Of a stretch of 64,000 nt of DNA, positions 17,562 to 26,066 are shown piece after piece; within the stretch, counting starts at the first letter, position 1, and every line of letters begins with the position of its first letter. Made by a program: the position numbers and the translations under genes. The notes below the pieces were generated by a model. That model made no database searches. It had not been told where the DNA came from and saw only the letters and a list, made by a program, of their open reading frames with translations. Location: NCBI RefSeq assembly GCF_900187265.1, contig NZ_LT906450.1:1665444-1729443 (forward strand). The letters run 5' to 3'. The DNA is from Rhodococcus rhodochrous (GTDB taxonomy: Bacteria > Actinomycetota > Actinomycetes > Mycobacteriales > Mycobacteriaceae).

Positions 17562-18128
17562 CTATTCCTCTGAGCGCTTCTCCTCTTCGGAGGCAGCGCC
17601 GGACGAAACCGGTATCACCGCGGTCATCAGCGTGATCCGCATCCGGTCGTCGTCGGTATCCGTGCGATAGGGGGCAAGGATGTCGGCGAGCCTGTTCTGG
17701 ATCTCCGCGAGATCGTCGGTGGTGACGTAGAGCGGGGTGGTCCCGAAGCCCAGATAGTCCCGCAGGCTTCGATCGTCGTCCTCGATGAATCTGTCGAAGC
17801 TTTCACCGAGCGCGCCCAGGAAGGTGACGAAGGCATTGCGCAGCTCGGCGTCGCTCATGGCGGCGAGGTCGTCGTGGCCGACGTGCGCCATGCGGTCGCC
17901 GAGCGCAAGGGTGCGTTCGACGGTTCCACGCACGCGACGTTCGTCGACGACGGTGACGATCTCGGCGTCGATCAACGCTGCGACGTGGCGGTAGAGCGTG
18001 GCCTGGGTGACGTCGGGTAGTGCCGACCGGAGTTCGCTCGTGGTCAGCTGCCGTCCTCCGAGTTGCTGCACGATCCGCAGTCGAACCGGATGCAGCACGA
18101 CTTCCGCGATCGGGGACGTCTTCGCCAT
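17562..18128 (-). CDS. ArsR-like winged-helix regulator
   Basis: This 188-residue protein has an N-terminal winged helix (VLHPVRLRIVQQLGGRQLT, then SALPDVTQATLYRHVAALID) and a wing, VVDERRVRGTVERTLAL. The C-terminal half is helical and acidic, as in the YdfF/ArsR-like group, and ends in a short charged tail. It is divergent from a small PH-like gene, and the gap holds a perfect inverted repeat that is the likely operator. It may also bear on the convergent NmrA-type gene, whose relatives often accompany such regulators. The inducer is unknown. Confidence 0.8.
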   Translation of the reverse strand: MAKTSPIAEVVLHPVRLRIVQQLGGRQLTTSELRSALPDVTQATLYRHVAALIDAEIVTVVDERRVRGTVERTLALGDRMAHVGHDDLAAMSDAELRNAFVTFLGALGESFDRFIEDDDRSLRDYLGFGTTPLYVTTDDLAEIQNRLADILAPYRTDTDDDRMRITLMTAVIPVSSGAASEEEKRSEE

Positions 18129-18147
18129 CGGTACCTACCCATCATTG

Positions 18148-18162
18148 TTATCACCGTGATAA
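18148..18162. promoter_or_regulatory. perfect palindrome, likely operator of the ArsR-like regulator
   Basis: TTATCAC-C-GTGATAA is a 15-base perfect inverted repeat, 20 bases upstream of the regulator start and 48 bases before the divergent gene. Its AT content stands out from the surroundings. Winged-helix repressors usually bind such sites to control themselves and the facing gene. Confidence 0.65.
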
Positions 18163-18210
18163 TGTTCTCAGTGCTGTAGTCAGTTTACCGTCGACGGAAG
18201 GTCCGACGTC

Positions 18211-18570
18211 ATGGCCGAAACGACATACGACAACGCAACCCTCCACCTGTCCTTCTCTCGGTGGGAAGCCTTCATGGTCCGCCGATCCGCGATGGAGGTG
18301 CCGATCTCGGCGATCACCGGCGTGGAGGTCCTTCCGGGATGGACGTCCGAGATCCTCGGCATCAGATCGGGCATGGTGATCTCCGGCTTCTTGAAGGTGG
18401 GCACCTTCCGGCACCCGCGCGGCATCAAGCGCCTGGTCGCCATGAAGCGAGGTCATCCGGTGCTGCGTGTCGCGCTGGGTGGCCCGGGCGTCGAGTTCGA
18501 CGAACTTCTCCTGAGCTCTCCGGAGGCGTACACCCTCGCGGACGCCCTGCGCTCGGCCGGGGTCCGATGA
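18211..18570 (+). CDS. small PH-like domain protein
   Basis: This 119-residue all-beta protein resembles bacterial pleckstrin-homology-like domains. The pattern is NATLHLSFSRWEAFMV, VPISAITGVEVLPGW and GTFRHPRGIKRLVAM, then a final helix with EAYTLADALRSAG. There is no signal peptide or membrane span. Such domains bind membrane proteins or lipids or act as scaffolds. It is divergent from the ArsR-like regulator across the TTATCAC palindrome and so is probably repressed by it. Ribosome site GGAAGG is present. No enzyme activity is expected. Confidence 0.65.
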   Translation: MAETTYDNATLHLSFSRWEAFMVRRSAMEVPISAITGVEVLPGWTSEILGIRSGMVISGFLKVGTFRHPRGIKRLVAMKRGHPVLRVALGGPGVEFDELLLSSPEAYTLADALRSAGVR

Positions 18571-18579
18571 GCGGCGGCC

Positions 18580-19245
18580 TCAGTCGGTGAGTTCCGCGAA
18601 CAGTGCCCGCGCCGCGTCGACGGTGGCGTCCTCATCGCCGGCGATCACGGCATCCACCAGAGCGGTGTGTTCGGGTTCGAAGCCGAGACCGGTGACGCGG
18701 ACGTGCCGGTCGATGGTCCGCCGGATCGACGGGAGCAGCGAGTCGTAGAACTCGAGGTACACCGCGTTGTGGCTTGCTTCGACGATGCCGCGGTGCAGGG
18801 CGACGTCGGCGGCCACCGCGGCGTCGGTGCCGGATCCGGCGAACAGCCGGTTGCGTTCGGTGAGCAACTGCTCGAGACGGGCCACGTCGTCGGGGGTGCG
18901 TCGTTGCGCGGCCAGGACGGCGGCAGTGACGTCGAGTGCCTGTCGCAGTTCGAGGACGTCGCGTTCGTGAGCGGTGGCGAAGTATTTGCCGAGGGTGCCG
19001 GTGACGTCGGAGGTCGCGATGACATAGGTGCCCGAGCCCTGCCGGCGTTCGAGCATGCCCGTGTGGACGAGGGCCTGCACGGCCTCGCGGACGGTGTTGC
19101 GTCCGGTGCCGGTGAACTCGCACAGCTGCGGTTCGGTGGGGATCTTCTCGCCGACCTTCCAGCGTCCGCTGCAGATCTCACTGCGCAGTTGCTCGGTGAC
19201 CTGCTCGATCAGGTTCGTCCGCTGAACAGGTTTTCCCAAAGTCAT
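18580..19245 (-). CDS. GntR/FadR-family transcriptional regulator
   Basis: This 221-residue protein has an N-terminal GntR winged helix (LRSEICSGRWKVGEKIPTEP, then GTGRNTVREAVQALVHTGML) and a C-terminal FCD effector domain (about residues 90-215) with ADVALHRGIVEASHN, which carries the conserved Asp/His metal ligands. FadR-type regulators sense organic acids and repress a nearby transporter or catabolic gene. The MFS gene begins only 11 bases away on the other strand, so the two promoters overlap and autoregulation with control of the transporter is likely. The effector is not known. Confidence 0.85.
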   Translation of the reverse strand: MTLGKPVQRTNLIEQVTEQLRSEICSGRWKVGEKIPTEPQLCEFTGTGRNTVREAVQALVHTGMLERRQGSGTYVIATSDVTGTLGKYFATAHERDVLELRQALDVTAAVLAAQRRTPDDVARLEQLLTERNRLFAGSGTDAAVAADVALHRGIVEASHNAVYLEFYDSLLPSIRRTIDRHVRVTGLGFEPEHTALVDAVIAGDEDATVDAARALFAELTD

Positions 19246-19256
19246 CCCATCATCCT

Positions 19257-20477
19257 ATGATTTTCGGCGTGAGTCTTCTTCGTGGTCGTCTGCTGGTGTT
19301 CTGTGCGATCGCGATGTCGGCCCTCGTGCTGAGACTTGCGGTCACCTCGTTCAGCCCGCTCGCCGCGCAGATCAGCGAGGAGATCGGCTTCTCGTCCACG
19401 GTCGTCGGTGTCTTCGGCATGATCCCGACCGCGATGTTCGCGGCCTTCGGACTCGCCACCCCGGCGCTCGGCCGACGATGGGGACTCGAACGCACCGCGC
19501 TGATCGCGATGCTCATGGCCGGCGTGGGCATCGCGACCCGCGCGCTCATGACCGACACGTGGTCGCTGCTGCTCCTGTCGGGTCTCGCGCTGGGCGGGAT
19601 GGGCATCGGCAACGTCGTCATCCCTCCTCTGGTCAAGCGCTACTTCTCCGACACGCTGGCACTCGTCAGCTCGGTATACATCGTCGGCGTGCAACTGAGC
19701 ACCATCGTGCCCGCTTTCGTCGCGGTTCCTCTCGCCGACGCCTTCGGCTGGCGCGTCTCGCTCGGGGTGTGGGCGCTCGTCGGATTCGCTGCGGCCGTTC
19801 CGTGGGTGTGGGTGCTGCTGCGTCATCGGAACGCCGATGCCGGGGAAGTGGCTCCCGTCGACCGGAACGCCGACGGCAGGGTGTGGCGGTCGCCGGTGGG
19901 CTGGGGGATGGCCGGCATGTTCGGCATGACGTCCCTCGTCACCTATTCGATGTTCACGTGGATCCCGGACATCCTCGCCGACGCCGGAGCCAGCCCCGCC
20001 TTCGGCGGCGCGATGTTGGGCTTGTTCGCCCTGCTCGGACTGGTCTCCGCGTTCGGCGCTCCGTCGCTGTGCGCGCGGATGACGAATCCGTTCCCCGTAG
20101 TCGTCGCGTGCGCGTCGTGCTTCCTCGTCGCCTTCGCCGGCCTGTGGATCGCGCCGATGAGCGTTCCGATCCTGTGGATCGTGCTGCTCGGACTCGGGCC
20201 GAGCACGTTCCCGATGGCCCTGACCCTGATCAACCTGCGCTCCCGCAGCCACGCCGGATCCGCCGCTCTCTCGGGATTCACCCAGGGCGTCGGCTACACC
20301 GTGGCGTGCCTGGGCCCGCTGCTGTTCGGAGTCTTCCACGACCTCACCTCGGGCTGGACGGCCTCGTTCGCCTTCATGACGGTCGCCGTCGCGGTGTTGG
20401 TGACCGGCGCCTATCAGGCATGCAAGCCGCGGGTGGTCGAGGACAGCTGGAACACCCGCCCGATCTCGGTGGGTTAG
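19257..20477 (+). CDS. CynX/NimT-type MFS transporter
   Basis: This 406-residue membrane protein has about twelve hydrophobic segments. SPLAAQISEEIGFSSTVVGV and GLALGGMGIGNVVIPPLVKR are typical of the cyanate/nitroimidazole (CynX/NimT) branch of the major facilitator superfamily. It probably moves a small anionic or amphipathic compound. The ATG lies 11 bases from the divergent GntR start; the GTG four codons later is a possible alternative and would leave more room for promoters. Likely regulated by that GntR protein. A family A palindrome spans its stop codon. Confidence 0.85.
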   Translation: MIFGVSLLRGRLLVFCAIAMSALVLRLAVTSFSPLAAQISEEIGFSSTVVGVFGMIPTAMFAAFGLATPALGRRWGLERTALIAMLMAGVGIATRALMTDTWSLLLLSGLALGGMGIGNVVIPPLVKRYFSDTLALVSSVYIVGVQLSTIVPAFVAVPLADAFGWRVSLGVWALVGFAAAVPWVWVLLRHRNADAGEVAPVDRNADGRVWRSPVGWGMAGMFGMTSLVTYSMFTWIPDILADAGASPAFGGAMLGLFALLGLVSAFGAPSLCARMTNPFPVVVACASCFLVAFAGLWIAPMSVPILWIVLLGLGPSTFPMALTLINLRSRSHAGSAALSGFTQGVGYTVACLGPLLFGVFHDLTSGWTASFAFMTVAVAVLVTGAYQACKPRVVEDSWNTRPISVG

Positions 20478-20510
20478 ACACCGCTCAGCGGGGTTCAACC
20501 CACCGAAATC
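20462..20510. repeat. intergenic palindrome, family A copy 4
   Basis: Arms GATCTCGGTGGGTT and AACCCACCGAAATC flank a core ACCGCTCAGCGGGG. It lies between the convergent ends of the MFS and gabD-like genes and includes the MFS stop codon, consistent with a bidirectional terminator. Confidence 0.8.
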
Positions 20511-20512
20511 GG

Positions 20513-21934
20513 CTACAGGGCGACGTACTTGGTCTCGAGGTACTCCTCGATCCCTTCCGTGCCCCCCTCGCGTCCGAAACCAGACTCCTTGATGCCGCCG
20601 AAGGGCGCGGCGACGTCGGAGATGACGCCACGGTTGACGCCCACCATCCCGGCCTTCAATGCCGACGCGACATGCATCGTCCGGCCGAGGTCGCGGGTGT
20701 AGAAGTAGGCGGCCAGCCCGTACTCGGTGTCGTTCGCCGCGGCGACGGCCTCGTCCTCCGACGTGAAGGTGGTGAGGGCGACGACGGGACCGAAGATCTC
20801 CTCCCGCAGCACCCGCGCGTCGGCGGGCACCCGATCGAGGACGGTGGGCGGATAGAAGGTGCCCGGACCGTCGGGGACGACGCCACCGGTGAGCAGGCGG
20901 GCGCCGCGCTCCACCGCGTCGACCACCAACTCGTGCACCCGGGCGCGCTGCTTCGAGGTGATGAGCGGACCGAGATCGGTGCCCTCGTCGAGACCGTGCC
21001 CGACCGTCACCGACTCCATCCGCGCGACCAACTTCGCGGTGAACTCCGCCGCCACCGATTCGGCGACGTAGAAGCGGTTCGCGGCGGTGCACGCCTCACC
21101 GCCGTTGCGCATCTTCGCGGCCATCGCGCCGTCGACCGCGGCGTCGAGATCGGCGTCGTCGAACACCACGAACGGCGCGTTGCCGCCGAGTTCCATGGAG
21201 GTGCGCAGCAAGTGGTCGGCGGACTGCCGGACCAGCAACTTGCCGACACCGGTGGAGCCGGTGAAGGTGATCTTCCGCAGGCGCGGATCGGCCAGGAGCG
21301 GTTCGGTCAGAGGCGCGGCGTCGGAGGTGGGCAGGATCGACAGCACGCCGTCGGGCAGACCTGCCTCGGCGAAGACCTGCCCGAGCAGCAGCATCGTCAG
21401 TGGAGTCTCGGCTGCCGGTTTGACGAGAATCGTGCAGCCCGCCGCCAGGGCCGGGCCGATCTTGCGGGTCGCCATGGCCAACGGGAAGTTCCACGGCGTC
21501 ACCGCGAGCACCGGGCCCACCGGCTCCTTGGTGACGAGGATGCGGCCCGTGCCGGCGGGCGACGTCGTCGTACGCCCCCCGATCCGCACGGCCTCCTCGG
21601 CGTTCCAGCGGAGGAACTCGGCCCCGTACGTCACTTCGCCGTGCGCTTCGGCGAGGGTCTTGCCCATCTCCGAGGTGATCGTGCGGGCGAACTCGTCGGC
21701 GCGGTCCATCACGAGGTCGAACGCCTTGCGGAGGATCTCGCCGCGTTCCCGCGGCGGGGTCGCCGCCCACGACTCCTGGGCGGCGACGGCCAGGTCGAGG
21801 GCGCGCGCGCCGTCGGCGGGGGAGGCGTCGGCGACCTCGGCAAGGAGCTTGCCGGTCGCGGGATCTTCGACGGGGAAGGTCGCGCCGGTGAAGGACTCGG
21901 TGAGCGTGCCGCCCAACCACATCAGGGCGGTCAC
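20513..21934 (-). CDS. gabD: NAD(P)-dependent succinate semialdehyde dehydrogenase
   Basis: This 473-residue aldehyde dehydrogenase oxidises succinate semialdehyde to succinate. PWNFPLAMATRKIGPALAAG, FTGSTGVGK and the catalytic pair Glu248 (MELGGNAP) and Cys282 (GGEACTAANRF) are all present, and the sequence follows the GabD class closely. Length is normal. The GTG start overlaps the gabT stop as GTGA, so the two are co-translated, which matches their consecutive reactions in GABA breakdown. It is the last gene of the eleven-gene leftward operon and ends at a palindrome. Other semialdehydes are possible substrates. Confidence 0.9.
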   Translation of the reverse strand: MTALMWLGGTLTESFTGATFPVEDPATGKLLAEVADASPADGARALDLAVAAQESWAATPPRERGEILRKAFDLVMDRADEFARTITSEMGKTLAEAHGEVTYGAEFLRWNAEEAVRIGGRTTTSPAGTGRILVTKEPVGPVLAVTPWNFPLAMATRKIGPALAAGCTILVKPAAETPLTMLLLGQVFAEAGLPDGVLSILPTSDAAPLTEPLLADPRLRKITFTGSTGVGKLLVRQSADHLLRTSMELGGNAPFVVFDDADLDAAVDGAMAAKMRNGGEACTAANRFYVAESVAAEFTAKLVARMESVTVGHGLDEGTDLGPLITSKQRARVHELVVDAVERGARLLTGGVVPDGPGTFYPPTVLDRVPADARVLREEIFGPVVALTTFTSEDEAVAAANDTEYGLAAYFYTRDLGRTMHVASALKAGMVGVNRGVISDVAAPFGGIKESGFGREGGTEGIEEYLETKYVAL

Positions 21935-23310
21935 TGTGCCGCTCCCACGAGAACACCGGCGGTGGCGCGCACGGCGTCGGCGAGGACGTCGAGACCGTCG
22001 ACGAGCAGGTCGTCGGAGATCACCAGCGGTGGCAGTAGACGGATGACGTTGCCGTAGGTGCCGCAGGTGAGCAGGATGACGCCCTCGGCGAGCGCCCGGG
22101 CCGCGATCGCCGCGGCGGCCTCCGGGTTCGGATCGCGGGTACCGGGATGCACGAGTTCGACCGCGAGCATCGCCCCGCGCCCACGGACCTCCCCGATCAC
22201 CTCCACCTCGTCGGCCAGGGCCTGCAGTCGCGGCACCGCGATCTGTTCGATCTGCCGGGCCCGCCCGCACAGGTCCAGCTCGGCCATGCGGTCCAGGGTC
22301 GCCAGCGCCGCGGCACACGCGACAGGGTTCCCGCCGTAGGTGCCGCCGAGACCGCCGCCGTGGACGGCGTCGATGAGGTCGGCCCGACCGGTCACCGCCG
22401 CCAGCGGCATCCCGCCGGCGACACCCTTGGCGATGGTCACCAGGTCGGGGACGATGCCCTCGGCGTCGCTCGCGAACCACGAGCCGGTGCGGGCCAGGCC
22501 GGTCTGCACCTCGTCGGCGACGAAGACGATGCCGTTGGCGTTCGCCCAGTCGACCAGCGCGGGCAGGAACCCCTCGGCGGGGACGATGAAGCCACCCTCC
22601 CCCTGGATCGGTTCGATGACGATCGCCGCGACGTTGTGCGCACCGACCTGCTTGTCGATCTGGTCGATCGCCCGCTGCGCGGCCTGCGCACCGCTGATCG
22701 GGGTGCCGTCGTGGGCGAGGCCTTCGCGGAAGGGATAGGACGCCGGGACGCGGTGGACGTCCGCGGCGAACGGACCGAAACCGTCCTTGTACGGCTTGTT
22801 CTTCGCCGTCATCGCCATCGTGAGGTTGGTGCGGCCGTGGTAGGCGTGGTCGAAGACGACCACGGTGCGGCGGCCGGTCGCGACCCGTGCGATCTTGACG
22901 GCGTTCTCCACGGCCTCGGCGCCGCTGTTGAACAGCACCGTGCGCTTGGCGTGGTCACCTGGGGTGAGCTCGGCGAGCTTCTCGGCCACGGCGATGTAAC
23001 CCTCGTAGGGGGTGACCATGAAGCAGGTGTGTGTGAAGTGCGCGGCCTGATCCTGGATCGCCTTCACCACCACCGGATCCGACGCGCCGACGGACGTGAC
23101 CGCGATGCCGGAGCCGAGGTCGATGAGGGCGTTGCCGTCGACGTCGAGGACGATGCCGCCGTCGACGTCGGCCGCGTAGACGGGCACGGACGACGCGACA
23201 CCCGCGCCGACGGCATTGCGGCGACGCTCGGTGAGCGCGGCCGAGCGCGGGCCGGGTAGCTCGGTGACGAGCCGGCGTTGCTGGGGGACGCGGTATTCGA
23301 TCTCGGGCAT
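21931..23310 (-). CDS. gabT: 4-aminobutyrate--2-oxoglutarate transaminase
   Basis: This 459-residue class III PLP transaminase has FNSGAEAVENAVKIAR, the PLP-anchoring VADEVQTG with Asp266 and the Schiff-base Lys295 in TIAKGVAGGMPL. GABA transaminases convert GABA and 2-oxoglutarate to succinate semialdehyde and glutamate. The close pairing with a GabD-type dehydrogenase and an upstream ureohydrolase supports GABA as substrate over ornithine or beta-alanine. Length is normal for actinobacterial GabT. The gap to the ureohydrolase is 55 bases. Start ATG with AAAGG upstream. Confidence 0.9.
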   Translation of the reverse strand: MPEIEYRVPQQRRLVTELPGPRSAALTERRRNAVGAGVASSVPVYAADVDGGIVLDVDGNALIDLGSGIAVTSVGASDPVVVKAIQDQAAHFTHTCFMVTPYEGYIAVAEKLAELTPGDHAKRTVLFNSGAEAVENAVKIARVATGRRTVVVFDHAYHGRTNLTMAMTAKNKPYKDGFGPFAADVHRVPASYPFREGLAHDGTPISGAQAAQRAIDQIDKQVGAHNVAAIVIEPIQGEGGFIVPAEGFLPALVDWANANGIVFVADEVQTGLARTGSWFASDAEGIVPDLVTIAKGVAGGMPLAAVTGRADLIDAVHGGGLGGTYGGNPVACAAALATLDRMAELDLCGRARQIEQIAVPRLQALADEVEVIGEVRGRGAMLAVELVHPGTRDPNPEAAAAIAARALAEGVILLTCGTYGNVIRLLPPLVISDDLLVDGLDVLADAVRATAGVLVGAAQ

Positions 23311-23365
23311 CGACGGGCCTTTCGGTACAGCAGGAGGGGGAGGGGATCAGCTTTCGGCAGGGCGG

Positions 23366-24307
23366 TCAAGCCTTCGGCAGGGCCATGGCGGACAGCAGTT
23401 CGTAGCCGACGTGCGCGGCCGCGATGCCGGTGATCTCGGCGTGGTCGTAGGACGGGGAGACCTCCACGATGTCGGCACCGACCAGATTGGTGCCGGCGAA
23501 CGCACGGAGCATGCGCAGCAGCTCGCGGCTCGTCAGGCCGCCGGCCTCGGGAGTGCCGGTGCCCGGGGCGTGCGCGGGGTCGAGGACGTCGATGTCGACG
23601 GAGACGTAGACCGGGCGGTCGCCGATGCGGGCGAGCATCCGCTCGATGGCCGCGGCGACACCGTCGATCTCGATCTCCGGCGAGGTGACGGCGGAGAAGC
23701 CCAGCATCTTGTCGTCGGACAGGTCCTTGTCGCTGTAGAGGGGGCCGCGGGTACCGACGTGCATGCTGGCCTCCTTGTCGATCAGGCCCTCCTCCGATGC
23801 GCGGCGGAACGGCGTGCCGTGGGTGATCGACGCACCGAAATAGGTATCCCAGGTGTCGAGGTGCGCGTCGAAGTGCACGACGGCGACGGGGCCGTGGCGA
23901 CGCGCGACCGAGCGCAGCAGCGGCAGGGCGATCGTGTGGTCGCCGCCGATGGTGAGCAGGCGCGTGCCGTCACCGGTGAGGGCGTCGGCGCCGCGCTCGA
24001 TGTCGGAGACGGCCTCGTCGATATCGAACGGGTTGCACGCGATGTCGCCGGCGTCGGAGACCTGCATCTCCGCGAACGGGGAGACGTCCAGTGCCGGGTT
24101 GTAGGGGCGGAGCAGCTTCGACGAGGCGCGCACGTGGGCCGGGCCGAGACGCGCACCGGGCCGGTAGCTCACGCCGGTGTCGAAGGGAACACCGACGATG
24201 GCGACGTCGGTGCTGGTGACCTCGTCGAGGCGAGGCAGTCGCGCGAAGGTGCCGGGCCCGTTGTAGCGGGGGATCTGCGAGGCGTCGACGGGTCCGATGG
24301 GAGTCAT
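23366..24307 (-). CDS. ureohydrolase of the agmatinase/guanidinobutyrase family
   Basis: This 313-residue arginase-fold enzyme shows all Mn-binding motifs: [28 protein letters not shown] and [19 protein letters not shown]. The family hydrolyses guanidino compounds (agmatine, 4-guanidinobutyrate, proclavaminate, guanidine) to an amine and urea. Because gabT and gabD follow directly, 4-guanidinobutyrate, which yields GABA in one step, is the most economical substrate. Agmatine would need an extra putrescine route that is absent here. The start is the ATG at [10 protein letters not shown]; upstream residues are not protein-like. Substrate is inference from context; the fold assignment is firm. 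Confidence 0.85.
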   Translation of the reverse strand: MTPIGPVDASQIPRYNGPGTFARLPRLDEVTSTDVAIVGVPFDTGVSYRPGARLGPAHVRASSKLLRPYNPALDVSPFAEMQVSDAGDIACNPFDIDEAVSDIERGADALTGDGTRLLTIGGDHTIALPLLRSVARRHGPVAVVHFDAHLDTWDTYFGASITHGTPFRRASEEGLIDKEASMHVGTRGPLYSDKDLSDDKMLGFSAVTSPEIEIDGVAAAIERMLARIGDRPVYVSVDIDVLDPAHAPGTGTPEAGGLTSRELLRMLRAFAGTNLVGADIVEVSPSYDHAEITGIAAAHVGYELLSAMALPKA

Positions 24308-24336
24308 GGGAAGCAGTCCTTCTTCTATGGGAGGAA

Positions 24337-25092
24337 TCAGTCGGTGTAATCGGGCGCGATGCGGTCGAGCAGGCGCAGCATCGCGGCCCACGCGAGGTCG
24401 GCGCCCGGATCGACGAAGTCGTCGTTGGTCTCGGTGCCGGTGAACTGGCGGGCGCTGCGTTCACACACCTCCGGCGGGGGAAGCACGAGAGGTCCGGTCG
24501 CGGCGGCCGTGACCTGGATCTCGCAGGCCCAGTTCAGATAGAACATGCGCAGGAAGGCCTGGGCCGGGGTGCTGCCCACGGTGAGCAGACCGTGGTTGCG
24601 GAGGATCATGACGGGATGGTCGCCGAGGTCGGCGACGAGGCGGGTCTGCTCGTCGAGGCTCAGCGCGACACCCTCGTAGTCGTGGTAGGCGACGCGGTCG
24701 TAGAACTCCATCGACATCTGGTTGACGGGCAGCAGACCGTGAGTGGTCGCCGCGACCGCGCAGCCCGCCCGGGTATGGGTGTGCAGGACGCAGTGCGCGT
24801 CGGGGCGGGCCGCATGGATCGCGCCGTGGATGACGAAACCGGCCGGATTGACCAGTGCACCGGTGTCACCGACGGGCATGCCGTGCGGATCGACCACCAC
24901 GAGATTCGACGCGGTGATCTCCTCGAACAGCAATCCGTAGGGGTTGATGAGGAACCGCGGTTCGGGCCCGGGCAGCCGCAGCGAGATGTGCGTGAAGATC
25001 AGGTCGGTCATCCCGAAGTGCGCGACCAGCCGGTACACGGCGGCCAGTTCGCGGCGCAGCCGCAGTTCCTCGGAGACGACGGTGTCGGTCAC
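24337..25092 (-). CDS. class II aldolase/adducin family protein
   Basis: This 251-residue protein has the zinc-binding pattern of class II aldolases: [14 protein letters not shown] (His-x-His), with a later His in [12 protein letters not shown]. The family contains fuculose- and ribulose-phosphate aldolases, epimerases and also decarboxylases acting on aromatic or keto acids. The N-terminal [20 protein letters not shown] and [10 protein letters not shown] are typical of the FucA-like branch without a sugar-phosphate signature. The GTG start overlaps the reductase stop. In this operon it may split or decarboxylate the product of the Rieske oxygenase. The actual reaction is unknown. Confidence 0.8.
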   Translation of the reverse strand: MTDTVVSEELRLRRELAAVYRLVAHFGMTDLIFTHISLRLPGPEPRFLINPYGLLFEEITASNLVVVDPHGMPVGDTGALVNPAGFVIHGAIHAARPDAHCVLHTHTRAGCAVAATTHGLLPVNQMSMEFYDRVAYHDYEGVALSLDEQTRLVADLGDHPVMILRNHGLLTVGSTPAQAFLRMFYLNWACEIQVTAAATGPLVLPPPEVCERSARQFTGTETNDDFVDPGADLAWAAMLRLLDRIAPDYTD

Positions 25093-26066
25093 AGCTCGAT
25101 CACCGCCCTCGAGATCGGCCGGGACACACACGGGAAGAAGCACTTCCCCTCGGCCCGCTCGGTGTCGTCGAGGATGTTGTCGCGGTGGTCGATCTCGCCG
25201 GACAGCACCACGACCTCGCAGCTGCCGCACGTGCCTTCGCGGCACGACCACATGACATCCGCACCGGAACGCTCCAGGGCGTCGAGGACGGATTCGTCCT
25301 CCGCGACCTCCACGACCGGACCATCGGCGCCGAGTTGCACCGAGCACGCGGACGACTCGCCGGCGGGTGCCGCCGCGGGTTCCGCGGGGGCGGGGGAGAA
25401 CGACTCGATGCGCAACGCTTCGGCCGGAAGGAGTTCCGTCAGCTCGGTGAGCATGCGTTCCGGGCCGCACGAGTACACGAGCGTCCCCGCGCCGAGACCC
25501 GCGCACAGCGCCGCCAGGTCGAGACGCTCACCCTCGGCGGAGGGGTGCAGGTGCACGGGCACACCGGTCGTGGCTAGACGTTCGACGAACCGCGCCGGAG
25601 CGTGAGCCGAATACGCGTAGTGCACTGTCACATTCGCGCCGCGCGCGGCGGTGGCCTCGATCATCGGCAGCAGCGGCGTGATGCCGATGCCGCCGGCGAC
25701 GAAGACGTAGGCCGGGGCGTCCTCGAGCGGGAAGTGCTGCCGTGGACCCTGCACGCGCAGGATGTCGCCGGGTCGCAGCGTGGAGTGCACGTGGGCCGAA
25801 CCGCCGCGCGAGTCGGCGGCGAGCCGTACCGCGACCGTCCAGCTGCGCAGGTCGGCCGGGTCGCCGCACAGCGAGTACTGGCGGGTGAGACCCTGCGACA
25901 GTTCCATGTCGATGTGAGCACCGGGCTCCCACGCCGGCATCGGGTCACCGGACGGATCGGCGAGGGTCACCGACAGGATTCCTTCGGCCTCCCAGGTGAT
26001 CCCGGTGACGCGCACCGAGCGGGTGCGGGGTGCGCGGTCGGTCGTGCTCTCGAGCAGTGCGGTCAT
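25089..26066 (-). CDS. phthalate dioxygenase reductase-type flavin/2Fe-2S reductase
   Basis: This 325-residue protein has the flavin motif RQYSLCG, a pyridine-nucleotide site (GGIGITPLLP, YSCGPERML) and a C-terminal plant-type ferredoxin domain with CREGTCGSCE and a distant final Cys (KCFFPC). This order is that of class IA reductases, which pass electrons from NAD(P)H through FMN and a 2Fe-2S centre straight to a Rieske oxygenase. The ATG overlaps the stop of the Rieske gene, so the pair is made together. The electron partner is almost certainly that oxygenase. Confidence 0.9.
   Translation of the reverse strand: MTALLESTTDRAPRTRSVRVTGITWEAEGILSVTLADPSGDPMPAWEPGAHIDMELSQGLTRQYSLCGDPADLRSWTVAVRLAADSRGGSAHVHSTLRPGDILRVQGPRQHFPLEDAPAYVFVAGGIGITPLLPMIEATAARGANVTVHYAYSAHAPARFVERLATTGVPVHLHPSAEGERLDLAALCAGLGAGTLVYSCGPERMLTELTELLPAEALRIESFSPAPAEPAAAPAGESSACSVQLGADGPVVEVAEDESVLDALERSGADVMWSCREGTCGSCEVVVLSGEIDHRDNILDDTERAEGKCFFPCVSRPISRAVIEL

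Noticed and set aside
19478..22057. Very long rightward frame (859 codons) across the MFS and gabD genes
   Set aside because: It runs antisense through gabD and out of frame through the MFS gene; composition is that of a shadow frame.
23366..24307. Naming the ureohydrolase as agmatinase (speB)
   Set aside because: The fold allows it, but no putrescine route is present and the GABA genes favour guanidinobutyrate; the symbol is left empty.
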